This document shows, one piece after another, positions 11,668-25,200 of a stretch of DNA of 64,000 bases (its first letter is position 1; each line of letters begins with the position of its first letter). The stretch comes from Salvia splendens (lineage: Eukaryota; Streptophyta; Magnoliopsida; Lamiales; Lamiaceae), in contig NC_056039.1 of NCBI RefSeq assembly GCF_004379255.2, positions 4,780,501-4,844,500 on the forward strand. The letters run 5' to 3'. The notes below the pieces were generated by a model. It did no database searches and was not told the DNA's origin. It saw only the letters and a list, made by a program, of their open reading frames with translations. Made by a program: the position numbers and the translations under genes.

Positions 11668-14600
11668 ATGGAAGCTACACAGAGAAGAGGAGGCGGTGGC
11701 GGTGGCGGAGGAGGAATGGTGCCGATTTCCCCATCGCAGACGCCGCGCTCGAGTGATAAGGCGGGGAGAGATCTGCGATCCGGGGAGGGGAGTTTCAATG
11801 GGAGGCCCGACAAAGAGAAAGGCGTCAATGTGCAGGTCATTGTTCGATGCAGGTTGGTGGCCTTTCGATTTTCTTAGCATTTTGATCTTTTCTTCCAATA
11901 TATGAATATCTTTTTTATTTGTGTTGTATAGGCCGTTGAGCGAGGATGAGGCTAGAATACATACGCCTGTGGTGATTTCTTGCAATGATAACAAAAGAGA
12001 AGTCTGTGCTGTTCAGACTATTGCTAATAAGCAGATAGATAGGACTTTCCTTTTTGACAAGGTGTGTTTCTTCAGAATGCTACTTTGATTCATTATCTAA
12101 AAGGAGCAAACTTACTCTTAAAATTCCATCGAACTTCTGCTTTTGCGTTGTCTCATTTTATGTGTCATTGTAAAAATTGGATTTATGTGCTTCTGTTTAG
12201 GTCTTTGGTCCATCATCCCAGCAAAAGGATTTATATGAACAAGCAGTCTGCCCTATTGTGTTTGAGGTGCTAGAGGGGTATAACTGCACCATCTTTGCCT
12301 ATGGGCAAACGGGAACTGGGAAGACGTATACTATGGAGGGTGGATCGAGGAAAAAGGTATTTGTCTGCTGCAACTAATGGACAATGTTGTATCTCATGTT
12401 TTTGCACTTTCATTCTTGTAACTTTAACTCTTCTTTCTGTTTAGAATGGTGAATATCCAAGCGATGCAGGAGTTATTCCAAGAGCTGTTCGACAAATTTT
12501 TGACATTTTAGAGGCTCAGCATGCTGAGTATAGCATGAAAGTCACATTCTTAGAACTATATAACGAGGAAATATCAGATCTTTTAGCACCAGAAGAAACT
12601 TCAAAATTTCCCGAGGACAAATCGAAGAAACCTATTGCGCTTATGGAGGATGGAAAAGGTGGAGTTTTTGTTCGGGGACTGGAGGAAGAGATTGTGACTA
12701 CTGCGAATGAGATTTATAAGATCTTAGAGAAAGGTTCTGCTAAAAGGAAGACGGCGGAGACTCTTCTCAACAAACAGAGCAGTCGCTCTCACTCTATCTT
12801 TTCTATCACTATTCACATCAAGGAGTGTACCCCAGAAGGAGAGGAAATGATCAAATGTGGGAAGCTGAATCTCGTTGACCTTGCTGGTTCAGAGAATATT
12901 TCTCGCTCTGGCGCTAGAGAGGTGAGGAATGATTCATTATCCGAAGACTAGCCACCTCTTCCATTTATGTAATGCTCAGTGAAAGAAACAACGGAATATG
13001 CATAGTTGAACTTGTCGATACCATATAGCTGATAAAATAGTTGCTCTTGAAACGCATTTCTGCTGCATCATAGTCTGATAGATCCTCTATGATTTTTGAA
13101 AAGCTTTAATTACTTTTATAGGGCAGAGCAAGGGAAGCTGGTGAGATTAACAAGAGCTTGTTGACACTTGGTCGAGTTATAAATGCTTTGGTTGAGCATT
13201 CTGGTCATGTACCATATAGGTATAAAGATCTCACCTTGCTGGTCTGTGGTCAGGCATCTTTCAAATATATTACATAATGTTACCTTAAATTGCAGGGATA
13301 GCAAGTTAACAAGGTTGCTGAGAGATTCTCTGGGAGGAAAAACGAAAACATGTATAATTGCCACGGTATCCCCGTCCATACTTTGTTTGGAAGAGACACT
13401 CAGCACACTAGACTATGCACACCGAGCCAAAAATATAAAGAACAAACCTGAGGTTAGTACTCCTGGAATAGTTTCTTTTTTTGGCAGCTTTGCTACTCTT
13501 TATGTCAACTAATATGACTTATTTATTGGTTAAAATGATTACAGATCAACCAGAAGATGATGAAATCTGCTGTGATCAAGGATTTATATTTTGAAATTGA
13601 TCGACTAAAGCAAGGTAACTCTTGTTCCTCCCCCTTCCTTTAGTACATCGTGTAATAAAATGTCAAACTTGGGTTCTTAATCATTTATGTATACTTTTTT
13701 TCTTGAAAACCATACGTTCTCAGAGGTTTATGCTGCAAGAGAGAAGAATGGAATATACATACCAAGAGATCGTTATCTCCAAGAGGAGGCAGAGAAAAAG
13801 GTTCCTTTTTTTCCTAACAAGTGCTTTTGATGTAATAACCAGGGAAGAATTTTCAAACTGATTCATATATATCGCAATCTTCCACTTGTTAGGCCATGTC
13901 AGAAAGGATAGAGCGTATGGAACTTGATCTAGATTCCAGGGACAAGGTATATTTAACAAAAAAATCTCACTGCATTGTTGGTTGTTCTCAGATGATATAT
14001 AACTCATTATTAACTTGAAATTTATGAACAGCAACTAGCAGAACTCCAGGATTTGTACAACTCTCAGCAGCAGTCGACTGCTGAACTGAGTGATAAGCTT
14101 GAAAAGACTGAGGTAATATTCAATTAGTGCCCGTTCAAACTTAAAACATTTACTACTAATGTTACTGTCATGCAATAACTAGGCTTTGGGTCATAATACA
14201 GAAAAGGCTTCAGGAAACTGAGCATGTGTTGCTTGATCTTGAAGAAAGGCATATGCAGGCAAATGCAACAATAAAAGAAAAGGAGTTTTTGATTTCCAAT
14301 CTTCTGAAGTCTGGTAGGTGGCATCATCTTCTTTACTTACTTTTGTATCTGTATTTTGTGTCCTTATAAAATGAAAATTAAATTTCCTCTTCCGGAGTGT
14401 CTTAGATATTCCATTGTCAAAACTCCAATTATGTTACTACCCAGCCACTACCTTTTCGGCACATTTTCCTCTAACCAATTGTCACATTGTAATCTGAATG
14501 TTTTCCACCAGAGAAAGCACTCATAGAGCGGGCACTAGAGCTTCGGTCAGAACTGGAGGATGCTGCATCAGATATCACTAATCTGTTCACCAAGATTGGT

Positions 14601-17079
14601 CTGTCCTTACTTTGATAACGGTATTAGATTTTATAAGATAAAGATCCTATCCTAATCTCGGCATACTAATATTTCAGAACGCAAGGACAAAATTGAAGAT
14701 GGCAACAGAAATCTTATACAGAGGTTCCAATCCCAATTAACTCAGGAGCTAGGTGTCTTGCACAAAGCTGTGGCATCATCAACCACACAGCAAGAACAAC
14801 AGCTAAAAGAGATGGAAGAAGACATGCATTCATTTGTATCTACAAAAACTGAGGTCTAAATTTTATCTATATTTAGATGCATGTGGTACCTTCACTTCTA
14901 GGTGCCTTTGAGAAACTTCGTTGTGCCTTTTGCAGGCAACTGAAGAGCTTCAAAGTCATATAGAAAAACTGAAAACCATGTATGGATCTGGGATCAAGGC
15001 TTTAGATGATTTAGCTGGTGAACTTAATTCTAACTCTCAATCAACTTTTGGGCAATTGAACTCTGAAGTTTCTAAACACTCCTCAGCATTTGAAGAGGTT
15101 TGTGTTGCATTCAGAATTACTTGAGACTGTTACTTTAGCATTTTCTGATTGTTATATCATGTGATGCAGCTGTTCAAGGGAATTACTTCAGAGGCTGACG
15201 CTTTACTTCATGATCTTCAACATAGCCTGCAGAGTCAGGAGAAAAAGCTAACTGCTTATGCAGAACAACAGCGAGAGGTTGTTTTTTAGCAACTAATAGA
15301 TGGTTATATTTTCAATGCCTTTACTATCTCTGGTTTAATTTCGCGCAGAATAATAACTGACTGTGTTTGACATGATATACAGGCTCATAACAGAGCTGTT
15401 GAAACTACAAGATCAATTTCTCAGATTACTGTAAACTTCTTTAGGACATTAGACGGGCATGCTTCAATGCTGGGACAAATATTCGAAGAGGCACAGACAA
15501 ATAACGACCAGAAATTATCTGAACTTGAAAAGAAGTTTGAGGTATCAAAGCTCTTCGCAATACACACTTAGATAAGCTTTTTCTGACCAGATGACTGATT
15601 TCACTGTAGGAGTGTGCTGCCCATGAAGAAAAACAACTACTAGCAAAAGTGGCCGAGCTGCTTGCTGGTTCAAATGCTCGGAAAAAGAAACTGGTTTGCA
15701 CCTCCAAAATTAATCTTCCCCTCCTTCCAATATAATTACTTTGATTGACATTGTGATATACTGATTAGTTTTGTAGAGTAAGCAGAAGAAAAAAATGGTT
15801 TTACCCATCTTTGCTTGCATTGAAACATTAAATTGTCACATCTAAGTTTATATTTTGATAGTCATCTAGAACAATCAGAATAACCCGACCTCTTTATATG
15901 GAATCATCCTTTATATTCGTATAAGTCCACCTTCATCAATTTTTTCTTGATTTAATTTGTATTGCGTTAGGTCAAATGTGCAATTGTAGAACTTCGAGAG
16001 AGCACTGCCAGCAGAACCAGCAAATTACAGCAAGAGATGTCAACTATGCAAGAAACTACCGGCTCTATCAAAGCTGAATGGACAAGTTACACACAAAGTG
16101 CCGAATCTCATTTTCTTGAGGATACTGCTTCAGTCCAAATCGGGAAAGGAGATATGGAAGACGTCCTTCATAAATGGTTAGCATTCATTACATACTTTTT
16201 TCTGCACTGCTGGACTTGACTGATGCTAAACTTGTTAAACATACATAATATGCAGCATGGAACAAGCAAAGTTGGGTGCACAGCAATGGAAAAGTGCTCA
16301 GGAGTCCCTGCTTCATCTTGAGAAGACCAATGTTGCTTCAGTAGATGAAATAGTTAGGTTAGTAACAAATCCAGGGCTCCACTTCAAGTCTTCTTTTGTT
16401 CTTCCATTTTGCGATCTTACGTGAATATACTTTCTCTGTAGAGGAGGGATGGATACTATTGACATCTTACGGGGACGTTTCTCTTCTGCTGTGAGTTCTG
16501 CATTGGAAGACACAGATACTGGAAGCCAGAATCTTCTCTCCTCCATTGACCGTAAGCTTTCCCATTTTTAGGAAATGGTCTGAGTAACAGGAAATTTATA
16601 TTGTTGAAACATGTTTAATGAACTGAAAACCAACTGTAGGTTCGTTACAACTTGACCACGAGGCATGTGGCAATCTTGATTCCATGATCGTCCCTTGTTG
16701 TGGAGACTTAAGGGATTTGAACAGTGGACATTATCACAAGATTGTCGAAATTACAGAAAATGCAGGGAAATGCCTCCTAGAAGAGTACACGGTAGGCCTA
16801 TCTATGAGATATATCATACTCCAATGTTCTTAAATTCATCAATTCGGGTTCATTTATGCTCAGGTCGATCAACCATCATGTTCGACACCAAAGAAAAGAC
16901 CAATCAACCCGTCAAGCGTCACCTCCATCGAGGAACTGAGAACTCCATCGTTTGAGGAACTGCTAAGTGTGTTTTGGGATGCAAAATCATCAAAGCAAGC
17001 AAATGGCGATGCGAAGCATATTTTAGAAGCTGCCGTAGCCATGAGAGACTCCCGAGTTCCCCTCACTGCCCTCAATTAA
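11668..17079 (+). CDS. Kinesin-5 (BimC-type) spindle motor protein
   Basis: Plus-end motor that cross-links and slides antiparallel microtubules in spindle and phragmoplast. Exons: 11668-11852, 11932-12061, 12201-12356, 12445-12921, 13122-13219, 13296-13452, 13545-13614, 13724-13800, 13893-13946, 14032-14112, 14202-14313, 14512-14598, 14678-14853, 14936-15097, 15170-15277, 15383-15541, 15610-15693, 15971-16176, 16256-16357, 16442-16551, 16640-16791, 16864-17079. This gives 1052 aa, normal for plant kinesin-5. The motor domain is N-terminal ([10 protein letters not shown] near residue 53; P-loop GQTGTGKT at 140-147; switch [10 protein letters not shown]; switch [10 protein letters not shown]), followed by the neck and a long coiled coil. 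Near the C-terminus STPKKRPIN then [13 protein letters not shown] resembles the BimC box with a candidate CDK site. A poly-Gly run follows the start. All phases close, so it looks intact. Confidence 0.95.
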
Positions 17080-17216
17080 GGGAGTTGATTGCTTGAAAAG
17101 TATATGCATATATAGTCGAGGCCGGCTTATCTATCATGCCCCAAATGTGTTCAACCTCTTCATGAACTACACATATAGTATATTTCTACTATATATACAT
17201 ATATGAGTGTGGGTTT

Positions 17217-17521
17217 GTGTTAAAATGACAACACCTTTTAAAGTGACACTGTGACACCACGTATCCAACAATATTATAAACGCTACACAGCAATAGTATA
17301 AACGCTAGACAACAATCTATAGATTGCTCTCTAGCGTATTGGATATTGCTGGCCGAGAAAAATTGTTGTATAGTGTATTGGATATTGCTGGCCGAGAAAT
17401 TTACCCTTCAGCATTTTTTATGATTGCCACATGGCAGCTGATTATTCGTCCACATGTACAAATGATTGGCTAGGAATGGTGGTATGGTGTTACTTTAAGA
17501 GGTGTTGTCATTTTAACGCAC
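17217..17521. mobile_element. MITE with 30 bp inverted repeats, family uncertain
   Basis: The left end reads GTGTTAAAATGACAACACC and the inward right end GTGCGTTAAAATGACAACAC, with the match running about 30 bp. No convincing target duplication was found, so the superfamily is open. Inside, a unit of about 42 bp (TATTGGATATTGCTGGCCGA) is repeated twice in tandem. The element sits between the kinesin stop and the RBOH promoter. Confidence 0.65.
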
Positions 17522-18170
17522 CTCTATAAGTGTGTATATATAAATTCTTTTTGTAAAATTGCCTATGAAAGCAAATTATAATGATGATACTCGTTTTAGC
17601 CTTGAGGTTTGTATCATATTTGAATCTTGCCTACACTTACTTTCTCCCTTTATTTTTGTAGACTTCAACTTCTATTTTCATTTAATTATTCTTTAATTTA
17701 TTTTATTTTATACATCCTAATCATGAAAATACTAGTTAAGATCTAGTACTAACCCATTCTTTTACGTGTGAAATCATTGCTAATTATTTTTGTTTAATAT
17801 CATATGCACGTTCCCCAGTGATGCGTAATTTTCAGCAACTACGTGCATCCTACTAAAAAAGTTGTACGAATGTCCCAAAAAATTTAATTATGTTTATTAA
17901 AAAATGACTCTGTAGCTCTTATTGTAACACTACATTATACGTACAAAAACAAAGTCAACTTTTAGGGTGAAATCATGATATTGACTTTGAAGACTATGTA
18001 CAATAACTAATATAACTAACTTTCCATTTCATTTTATCTGTGTCTATTCCTCAAATATCTATTCTTCCTTTTAATTCTCCCTCTCTCCCAGAATCCAACC
18101 AAAATTTTGAAACATTTCATGCTCACATTCATCTTATTGCATCCCAGAATTATTGATCTCATTGAACAAT
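17522..18170. promoter_or_regulatory. Upstream region of the RBOH gene
   Basis: About 650 bp of AT-rich DNA. A CT-rich stretch (18040-18095) just before the start resembles a 5' leader. No TATA box is clear enough to call. Confidence 0.35.
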
Positions 18171-21100
18171 ATGGCATCTGAAAAGTCAGGAGGGCAGGAA
18201 GATGATTCAGAAAAATGGATTCTTGAGAATATACACATTGATGGCAAGGATGATGTTACGGAAGATGTAAAAAAACCAACTCCTTCGTCTATGTCTTTCA
18301 ATGAGAGATCCAGCAGTTTGAGGAAGAGGAATGTGGTTACGAGCTCCGGCCCTAAGATGGGAAGGACAGAATCGGGTGCAAAGAGGGGCCTGATGAGCCT
18401 CCGGTTTCTTGATAGGGCCAAGACGGGGAAGGAGGAGGACGGGTGGAAGGCCATTGAAAAGCGTTTCTGCGTGAATTCCGTTGATGACAGGCTGTTTAAG
18501 GACAAGTTTGGGGCCTGCATTGGTATCTTCCTTCAATTCTTGAAGATAGACCTGTTTTGGGGGTGTGTTTTTGGCTTTGGATTTGACCTTATTTCTTGTG
18601 GAAGGGATGGGAGACAGCAAGGAATTCGCAGGGGAGCTGTTCGAGGCGCTGGCAAGGCGTCGAAACATCGCCACTGAGAATGGGATAGACTTGCTACAAC
18701 TAAGGAAATTTTGGGAAGACATGACAAATCAAGACTTGGATGCAAGGCTTCATATATTCTTTGACATGTAATAGCATTTATAGTTTTGAAATAGGATGCT
18801 GAAGTTGTAGCTCGACTATTTATTTCGGCTTATGATACGAGTATTTTTTTTTTAACTTCACAGGTGTGACAAGAATGGAGATGGGAAGCTATCAGAGGAT
18901 GAGGTGAAAGAGGTGAGCATCAAGTTCATTACTTCAAATTTTCTATTTTCATGTATATACTCATTTTCTGTCAAGTTAAGGTTCTAGTTATGAGTGCATC
19001 CGCGAACAAACTGTCAAAATTCAAGCAAGAAGCCTCGACATATGCTGCATTGATCATGGAGGAGCTAGATCCTGATAATCATGGATATGTAGAGGTACTA
19101 CCATTTTTTATCTCATCATTTTTCATTTTCTTGAAAATTAAACTAGCACCCCATCTCTTTTACAAATTCAAACAGATGTGGCAACTCGAAGCACTTCTTA
19201 GAGGGATGGTTGGATCAGAAGAAAGCCAAAGATCAGACAAGAAAGCAGACACACTAGCAAAAACCATGATCCCCAAAGAATACAGTACTCCAGTCAGCCG
19301 GTTCCTGTCCAAGACCAAGGAGAGATTCTTCGACAACTGGAAAAAGATATGGATCATCATGCTATGGCAGGGCACAAATATCTCCCTCTTCACTTGGAAG
19401 CTGAATGCCTATCAGCGGGTACCTGCTTTCCAAGTGCTTGGATTCTGCCTCTGCTTCGCCAAGGCTGCAGCTGAGACAGTCAAGTTCAACATGGCCCTCA
19501 TCCTCGTGCCCGTGTGCAGAAGAACTCTCACAAGGCTACGAGAGACATTCCTTGGCCAAGTAATCCCTTTTGATGAAAACATCAACTTCCACAAGCTGAT
19601 CTCAGTGGAGGTTATGTTGGGCACCATGGTTCATATAATAATGCACATGAGCTGCAATTTTGTCAGGATATCCAGCTGCCCTAAAGATCAGTTTGATACT
19701 ATTCTTGGACCAATCTTCAATTACAAGCAGCCGACTTATATGGATTTGTTGTTAAGTATTGAAGGGATTACCGGCATTATAATGATACTTTTGATGCTTT
19801 ACACCTTCACATTGGCAACTCACTCGTTTAGGCGGAATGTGGTTAAGTTTCCGGGGCCTTTCCATGGCTTGGCAGGGTTCAATGCCTTCTGGTATGCTCA
19901 TCATCTGCTGGTTGTGGTTTATATCCTCTTGCTTGTCCATGGCTGGTTCCTTTTCCTCACCCCAGAATGGTATAAGAAGACGGTATGTCATGTTCGGACA
20001 CATGTTTCTTTTTCTTGCTGCTCTAGAATCTCCGTTGAGATGTGGATTGGTTTTACAGACATGGATGTATGTGTCAGTACCAATGCTCGTCTACACCACT
20101 GAAAGAATCCTCACACTCCATGACAGAAACTACAGAGTTGACATCAATAGGGTAACAAGTGTGTGTGTGTTTTTACACGCGTGCAGCAGCAAGCCCACCT
20201 CGTTTTTCTTGTTTTCGAAGTGCAGGCTGTCATATATACAGGAAATGTATTAGCCCTGTACATGAGCAAGCCTCCTGGATTCAGATACAAGAGTGGGATG
20301 TACCTATTTGTCAAGTGTCCTGATATATCTAACTTTGAATGGTAAAATATAATCAAATCTTACAGTAGTAGTATTTTTGTTACTACTTCTTGTCTATATT
20401 TCACTCTATAAACCTTTCTTCCAGGCATCCATTCTCCATCACTTCTGCACCAGACGACGACTATCTGAGCGTCCATGTACGGACATTGGGAGACTGGACA
20501 ACGGAGATCAAGAATCGCTTTGAAAAGGTTGCTTTCTAGTTGCTATACTGCACATACGACTGTGACTGTGAGGTTTCTTTTGACAGTAATTGTTCATTCT
20601 ACACAGGCGTGTGAGCCTCAATCCGAGAAACAAAGTAGGGGAGATCTGGTGAGAATGGAAACTAAGGCATACACAGAAACTCCACAAGAGTGAGAAATTC
20701 AATTAATATTTCAATAGCTTAACATAGCACATATCTCACTCATCTTTTTCCACAGATTCCCAAGAATTGTCGTTAAAGGTCCTTACGGTGCACCTGCGCA
20801 GGATTACAGGAAATTCGACATTCTTCTACTTGTTGGTTTAGGTATTGGAGCTACTCCATTCATCAGCATTATCAAGGACATAGTGAACAATGAATCACGC
20901 TCGGTAAATGCAAAGAAATCCACCAATTTGTATACAAAATCAAGTGACAATGTTACTAAACAGATTTCATAACTTCCTGAATCAGGAACTACTAGATGAG
21001 TTCCCTGCAGACAAGCGTGGTCCAGAGAGAGCATACTTTTATTGGGTGACGAGGGAGCAAGGGTCGTTTGACTGGTTCAAAGGCGTTATGGATGACATTG

Positions 21101-21698
21101 CAGAATATGACCATAATGTAAGCCTAATACTACGTCAAACTCATCAAGCTAAGACACTTATCTTTTTCTATCTAACAAAACTTGTTGCTACTTGCAGCAA
21201 ATCGTAGAAATGCACAACTACCTGACAAGCATGTATGAGGAAGGTGATGCTCGATCAGCGCTAATAGCGATGGTGCAGTCGCTGCAACATGCCAAGAATG
21301 GAAAGGACGTCGTTTCAGATAGCAGGGTAATAAGCACATTCACAGTTATAACAATTCACAACAGGAGGATATGCATTTATTCTTGAACTAGTCTGCTGAT
21401 TTTGAGGTTGCTGTTGGAACAGATACGGACTCATTTTGCACGTCCCAACTGGAGAAAAGTCTTCACTAATTTATCCAGTTTACATCCTTCGAGTAGGATA
21501 GGTAAAGCCATGTATTCTAACATTGAAATTTTCCTGCAAAACACAAACATCTTCAAAGCTTTAAATCGAAATCTTGCATGTGTTTCAGGAGTGTTCTACT
21601 GTGGAAGTCCAATGCTAACAAAGACACTCAAGGGGCTCTGCCAAGAATTCACCATGAATTCATCTACTCGGTTCAATTTCCACAAGGAGAACTTCTAG
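18171..21698 (+). CDS. Respiratory burst oxidase homologue (NADPH oxidase, RBOH)
   Basis: Plasma-membrane flavocytochrome that moves electrons from cytosolic NADPH through FAD and two haems to apoplastic oxygen, making superoxide. Exons: 18171-18522, 18605-18767, 18864-18912, 18981-19094, 19176-19982, 20059-20151, 20226-20341, 20425-20527, 20607-20689, 20756-20903, 20986-21117, 21198-21326, 21423-21501, 21589-21698 (825 aa). The start context AACAATGGC is good. EF-hand 1 loop is [12 protein letters not shown] (174-185); EF-hand 2 begins DPDNHGYVE (from 218). Membrane helices include the FWYAHHLL block with haem-ligand histidines. The FAD site HPFSITSAP and NADPH site GLGIGATPF are present, and the protein ends FNFHKENF as in the family. 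It is shorter than many RBOHs because of a short N-terminus. Phrases such as [10 protein letters not shown] and [12 protein letters not shown] recall, from memory, the pollen RBOHH/RBOHJ group. Confidence 0.93.
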
Positions 21699-22295
21699 AA
21701 CTCTACGCGATAAGTTGTCAAGATTTTGATAGAAAAGCTTGCATGTTTGTGATCAGCCCCAGCATTCATCCTCTGTGTGCAACTCTTCATCGATACGTCG
21801 TTGAATCTTTCGATTTTCATTGTGAAAAAATAGTCTGATTGATGAATGCCTTTCATGTCTATACCTTATCAGATATGCATTCTCATTTTCGATCATAAAC
21901 GCGCTCACAACTTGATTTGATGATCGATATGCTTTCTGTTTAGAATCTGTTATAGAAAGTTTCTTCAAATTTTACTAAATGATGTTTCATTACCATGAAA
22001 TCATGAATTCTTAAATCGGGAATAGGAGCATGTAAAACAACCTTATTATTGCACAACTTAACAATGTACAAAGCAAGACAAACTCACGCTACAACATGTG
22101 ACAAAGAATTGAGATACAACAAACAAACTATTTCACAGCTTCCAAAGATCGAAAGAAAAAAGGATAAAAAGATTATAGAATTCAAGTCTACAACAAAAGA
22201 AAAAAGGAATTGAGAGGTGAGATCAGCATTATCAGGATCATCAGATTCAGCCACCACAATTGCATTAACCTTGGCAAGGAGTGCATAACTACCTC
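21699..22295. other. Convergent 3' intergenic region
   Basis: The stops of RBOH (plus) and phototropin (minus) are 597 bp apart, tail to tail, so this region holds both 3' UTRs and polyadenylation sites. No other feature is seen. Confidence 0.6.
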
Positions 22296-25200
22296 TTAGA
22301 ACACATTCTTCTGCAGATCATCGAGCCCGGGATCAACCGTTTCTTTCTCCTCAAACAGTGGGGCATCAAGTGTAGGAGGACTCTGAAGGATTCAAAAATC
22401 ATTTTAGTCCATTTATATAATGTATGAAGCAAGGAAACAAGTCTGATTTCCGAAGCACATATGCAAGAAAGAAACGTAGCTTTACATAAAATGAATCATG
22501 TCGAGACAGATACTAGAAAGGGAGAGTTTCTGCAATTACCATGCAACGAACTAGAGCCCAATTTATCCCGCGGAAAAATGGATGCTGCTTAACTTCATTA
22601 GCCCCTTCGCGTGATCCTAGTCTGTTTTTCGGATCTCTATGCAGCAGTCGATACATCAACTGCTTTCCTTGAAGACTCACCTGCACCAGGCCAAAGTAAT
22701 AGTTTACTGCATTATAGTACTAATGAGAGATATATTAGAGTTGTTTTTGAATTATTATTAGTTTTAGGATTTCATGCAAATGAAAGAATCTGAAATTTCT
22801 AAAAAAAGGCTACCTCTTTGCTTCTTGGAAACTTTAAGTCCTTATGAAGAATGTTGGCAAATGTCTTCTGCCTCGTCTTTCCCCTGAATGGGGTGTATCC
22901 ATACAGCATCTCGTATAAAAGAATCCCTACGAAGCATCAAGAAGAAATCAGTAACATTGTGATAGTCACTATGTAAAAAAAATAAATATGTCTGATCTCA
23001 GAGAAAGAAGGAAGTAGTATCATTACCAAGTGCCCACCAGTCTACTGCGCTGGTATGGCCAGCGCCGGTGATGATTTCCTGTTGGGACAAATGAATCAAG
23101 TGAGTCAGTAGGCGAAGATTCTAAACTGCGGAGAAAAATAACAGTAGAGATAATACTAACCGGAGCTATGTATTCTTCAGTACCAACGAAAGAATTCGAT
23201 GCTCTCATTGGTTCAGCCATGAAGATGGGAGGCTGTTGGCCTTTCTGACTCCTTTTCTTTTCATTTATCTCTGGGATCAGAAGCTGCATTGTACATTAAC
23301 TCAATCTGTTAAAGCTATTCATCATCAAAAGTAGGTAGATTTTAGAACAGATGAAAACATACTTGTGGCTTGCAAGATGTCAAGCATGACAAATCAAAGT
23401 CCGTGAGAGCAACATGCCCGTTATCTTGAAGTAAGACATTCTCCGGCTTTAAGTCCCTGTAGATTATGCCTGCAGCAAGAAAATAAAGATGGTGATATAT
23501 GTGCAGAAAATTCAGTTTTTTTCTGCTTGATCGTTGATATTTAAAACGCGGTTGTATATACCTTGACAGTGAAGATACTCCAGTGCCACTATGACTTCAG
23601 CAGCATAGAATCTGCAAGAAATAACAATCATAAGGGTGCATTAGAATCATTTTCTACAACTGCAAGTGAATTTTGTCGCGTGTAATAACCAAGGTTGTGT
23701 TTACCTTGCAGCATCTTCTTTCAGCACTTTCGTAGGCTGCCTGTCGAGTACAAGAAAGAGCTCTCCACCGGGGCAGTAATCAGTAATCAAACAGATATGA
23801 GTTTTAGTCTGTAAATAAGTTTATAGGAACGATTAGCCAAAGTTCAAACATCATCTATTTCTTATATAATCTAATCTTATTCATTCAAATGCCAATTATA
23901 TAACCTGAAATGAAGCATAGAGAGCAGGAAGAAAAGGGTGGTCTAACATGTCTAGGATTTCCCTTTCCGCACAAGCTCTGTGCACCTGCAGGTTCAGAGA
24001 AGCGCCGTGAGGAGTGATCACTCAGACGTGCAACATGAAAAAAAAAAGGACAGAATTTAGCTTCGTGCCTTGTTTCTATTAAGCATCATGCCCTTGTCCA
24101 TTGCTTTCATTGCAAAGTATTGCCCCGTTCCACATAGCTCTACGAGATGCACGCTGAAAGGGCATAATTTATTAGCTGCGTCAGCTGATATCAAATTTGT
24201 TCATAACATGATATCATGGAAAACAGACATACCTTCCAGTATCACCGGCTCCTAGTGGTTTCACGGGCTTAAAATGTTTCAATCCTATCTCTTCCCCGCT
24301 GTCTAGAATCTGTAGACACGCGTATATCAGATTCATATGTTCAAGAAGGTAGCAGATATGCATATATGATCATATAATCTTCGAATATTAATATATGTAT
24401 TAGCTAAAATACTACTAATATTCAGAAAATAGAAGATTCTTAGTTAAACATGACACTGCACCTTCTGAATAGCTTGCCAGGAAGGGCTGTCCTTCCTATG
24501 AGGCTTTGGATGAACAACTTTCGAATGATTCTTCCACAAGTCCTCGGGTTTCTGTTGGTTGAGTTAGATAAGACAAACGCCTCAAAAGGGAGGAACATAA
24601 GAAAAAATTTCAATGCTCCTCCTATAAGAAAATCGGAAATATAACTGACCGCATTGGCATCTGGAAGCTCTCTGACTGCATCATCAACATTTGCAGCAGT
24701 TTCTTTCACCTGAGAAAAAAAAATCAGATCTTTCATCCGAACTCAAATTATATTTAGAAAAAATTCACTTCAACCATCAAATGCCATCTCAAAAATATAG
24801 AGAAATAGGAAAATTAATCACCAGTACTGCACTTTCTGTTGCTGTGGCCTCAGGAATACAATTATGAAGCGGCTCGACATGTTGACTTCCGTCTAGCTGC
24901 ACTCCTATGAAATATTGCACCTCTCCCTATTCCAGAACAAGTACATGTTTAAAAATGGACGCCTTCTACATCAAACACACAAGCGGATACTACTAATATT
25001 TCACAACGATCAACGCGCCTACCTTTTGATCACGCATAGGCTGCAGATGAAACAAGTTCCAGAACTTTTTGCCTGTGATTGAATTCATTAGAAAAGTAGA
25101 CATAACACTACTCCATATGCAGTAAGGCCTAATCTTATTACATACATACATACCACTTTTAGTGTAGTTGATGAGCTGGACTGTGACCTCCCTCTGGTTA

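Noticed and set aside
20980..20990. An earlier splice acceptor (ACTAAACAG at 20954-20962) for RBOH exon 11
   Set aside because: It gives an immediate stop; the acceptor ending GAATCAG keeps the frame.
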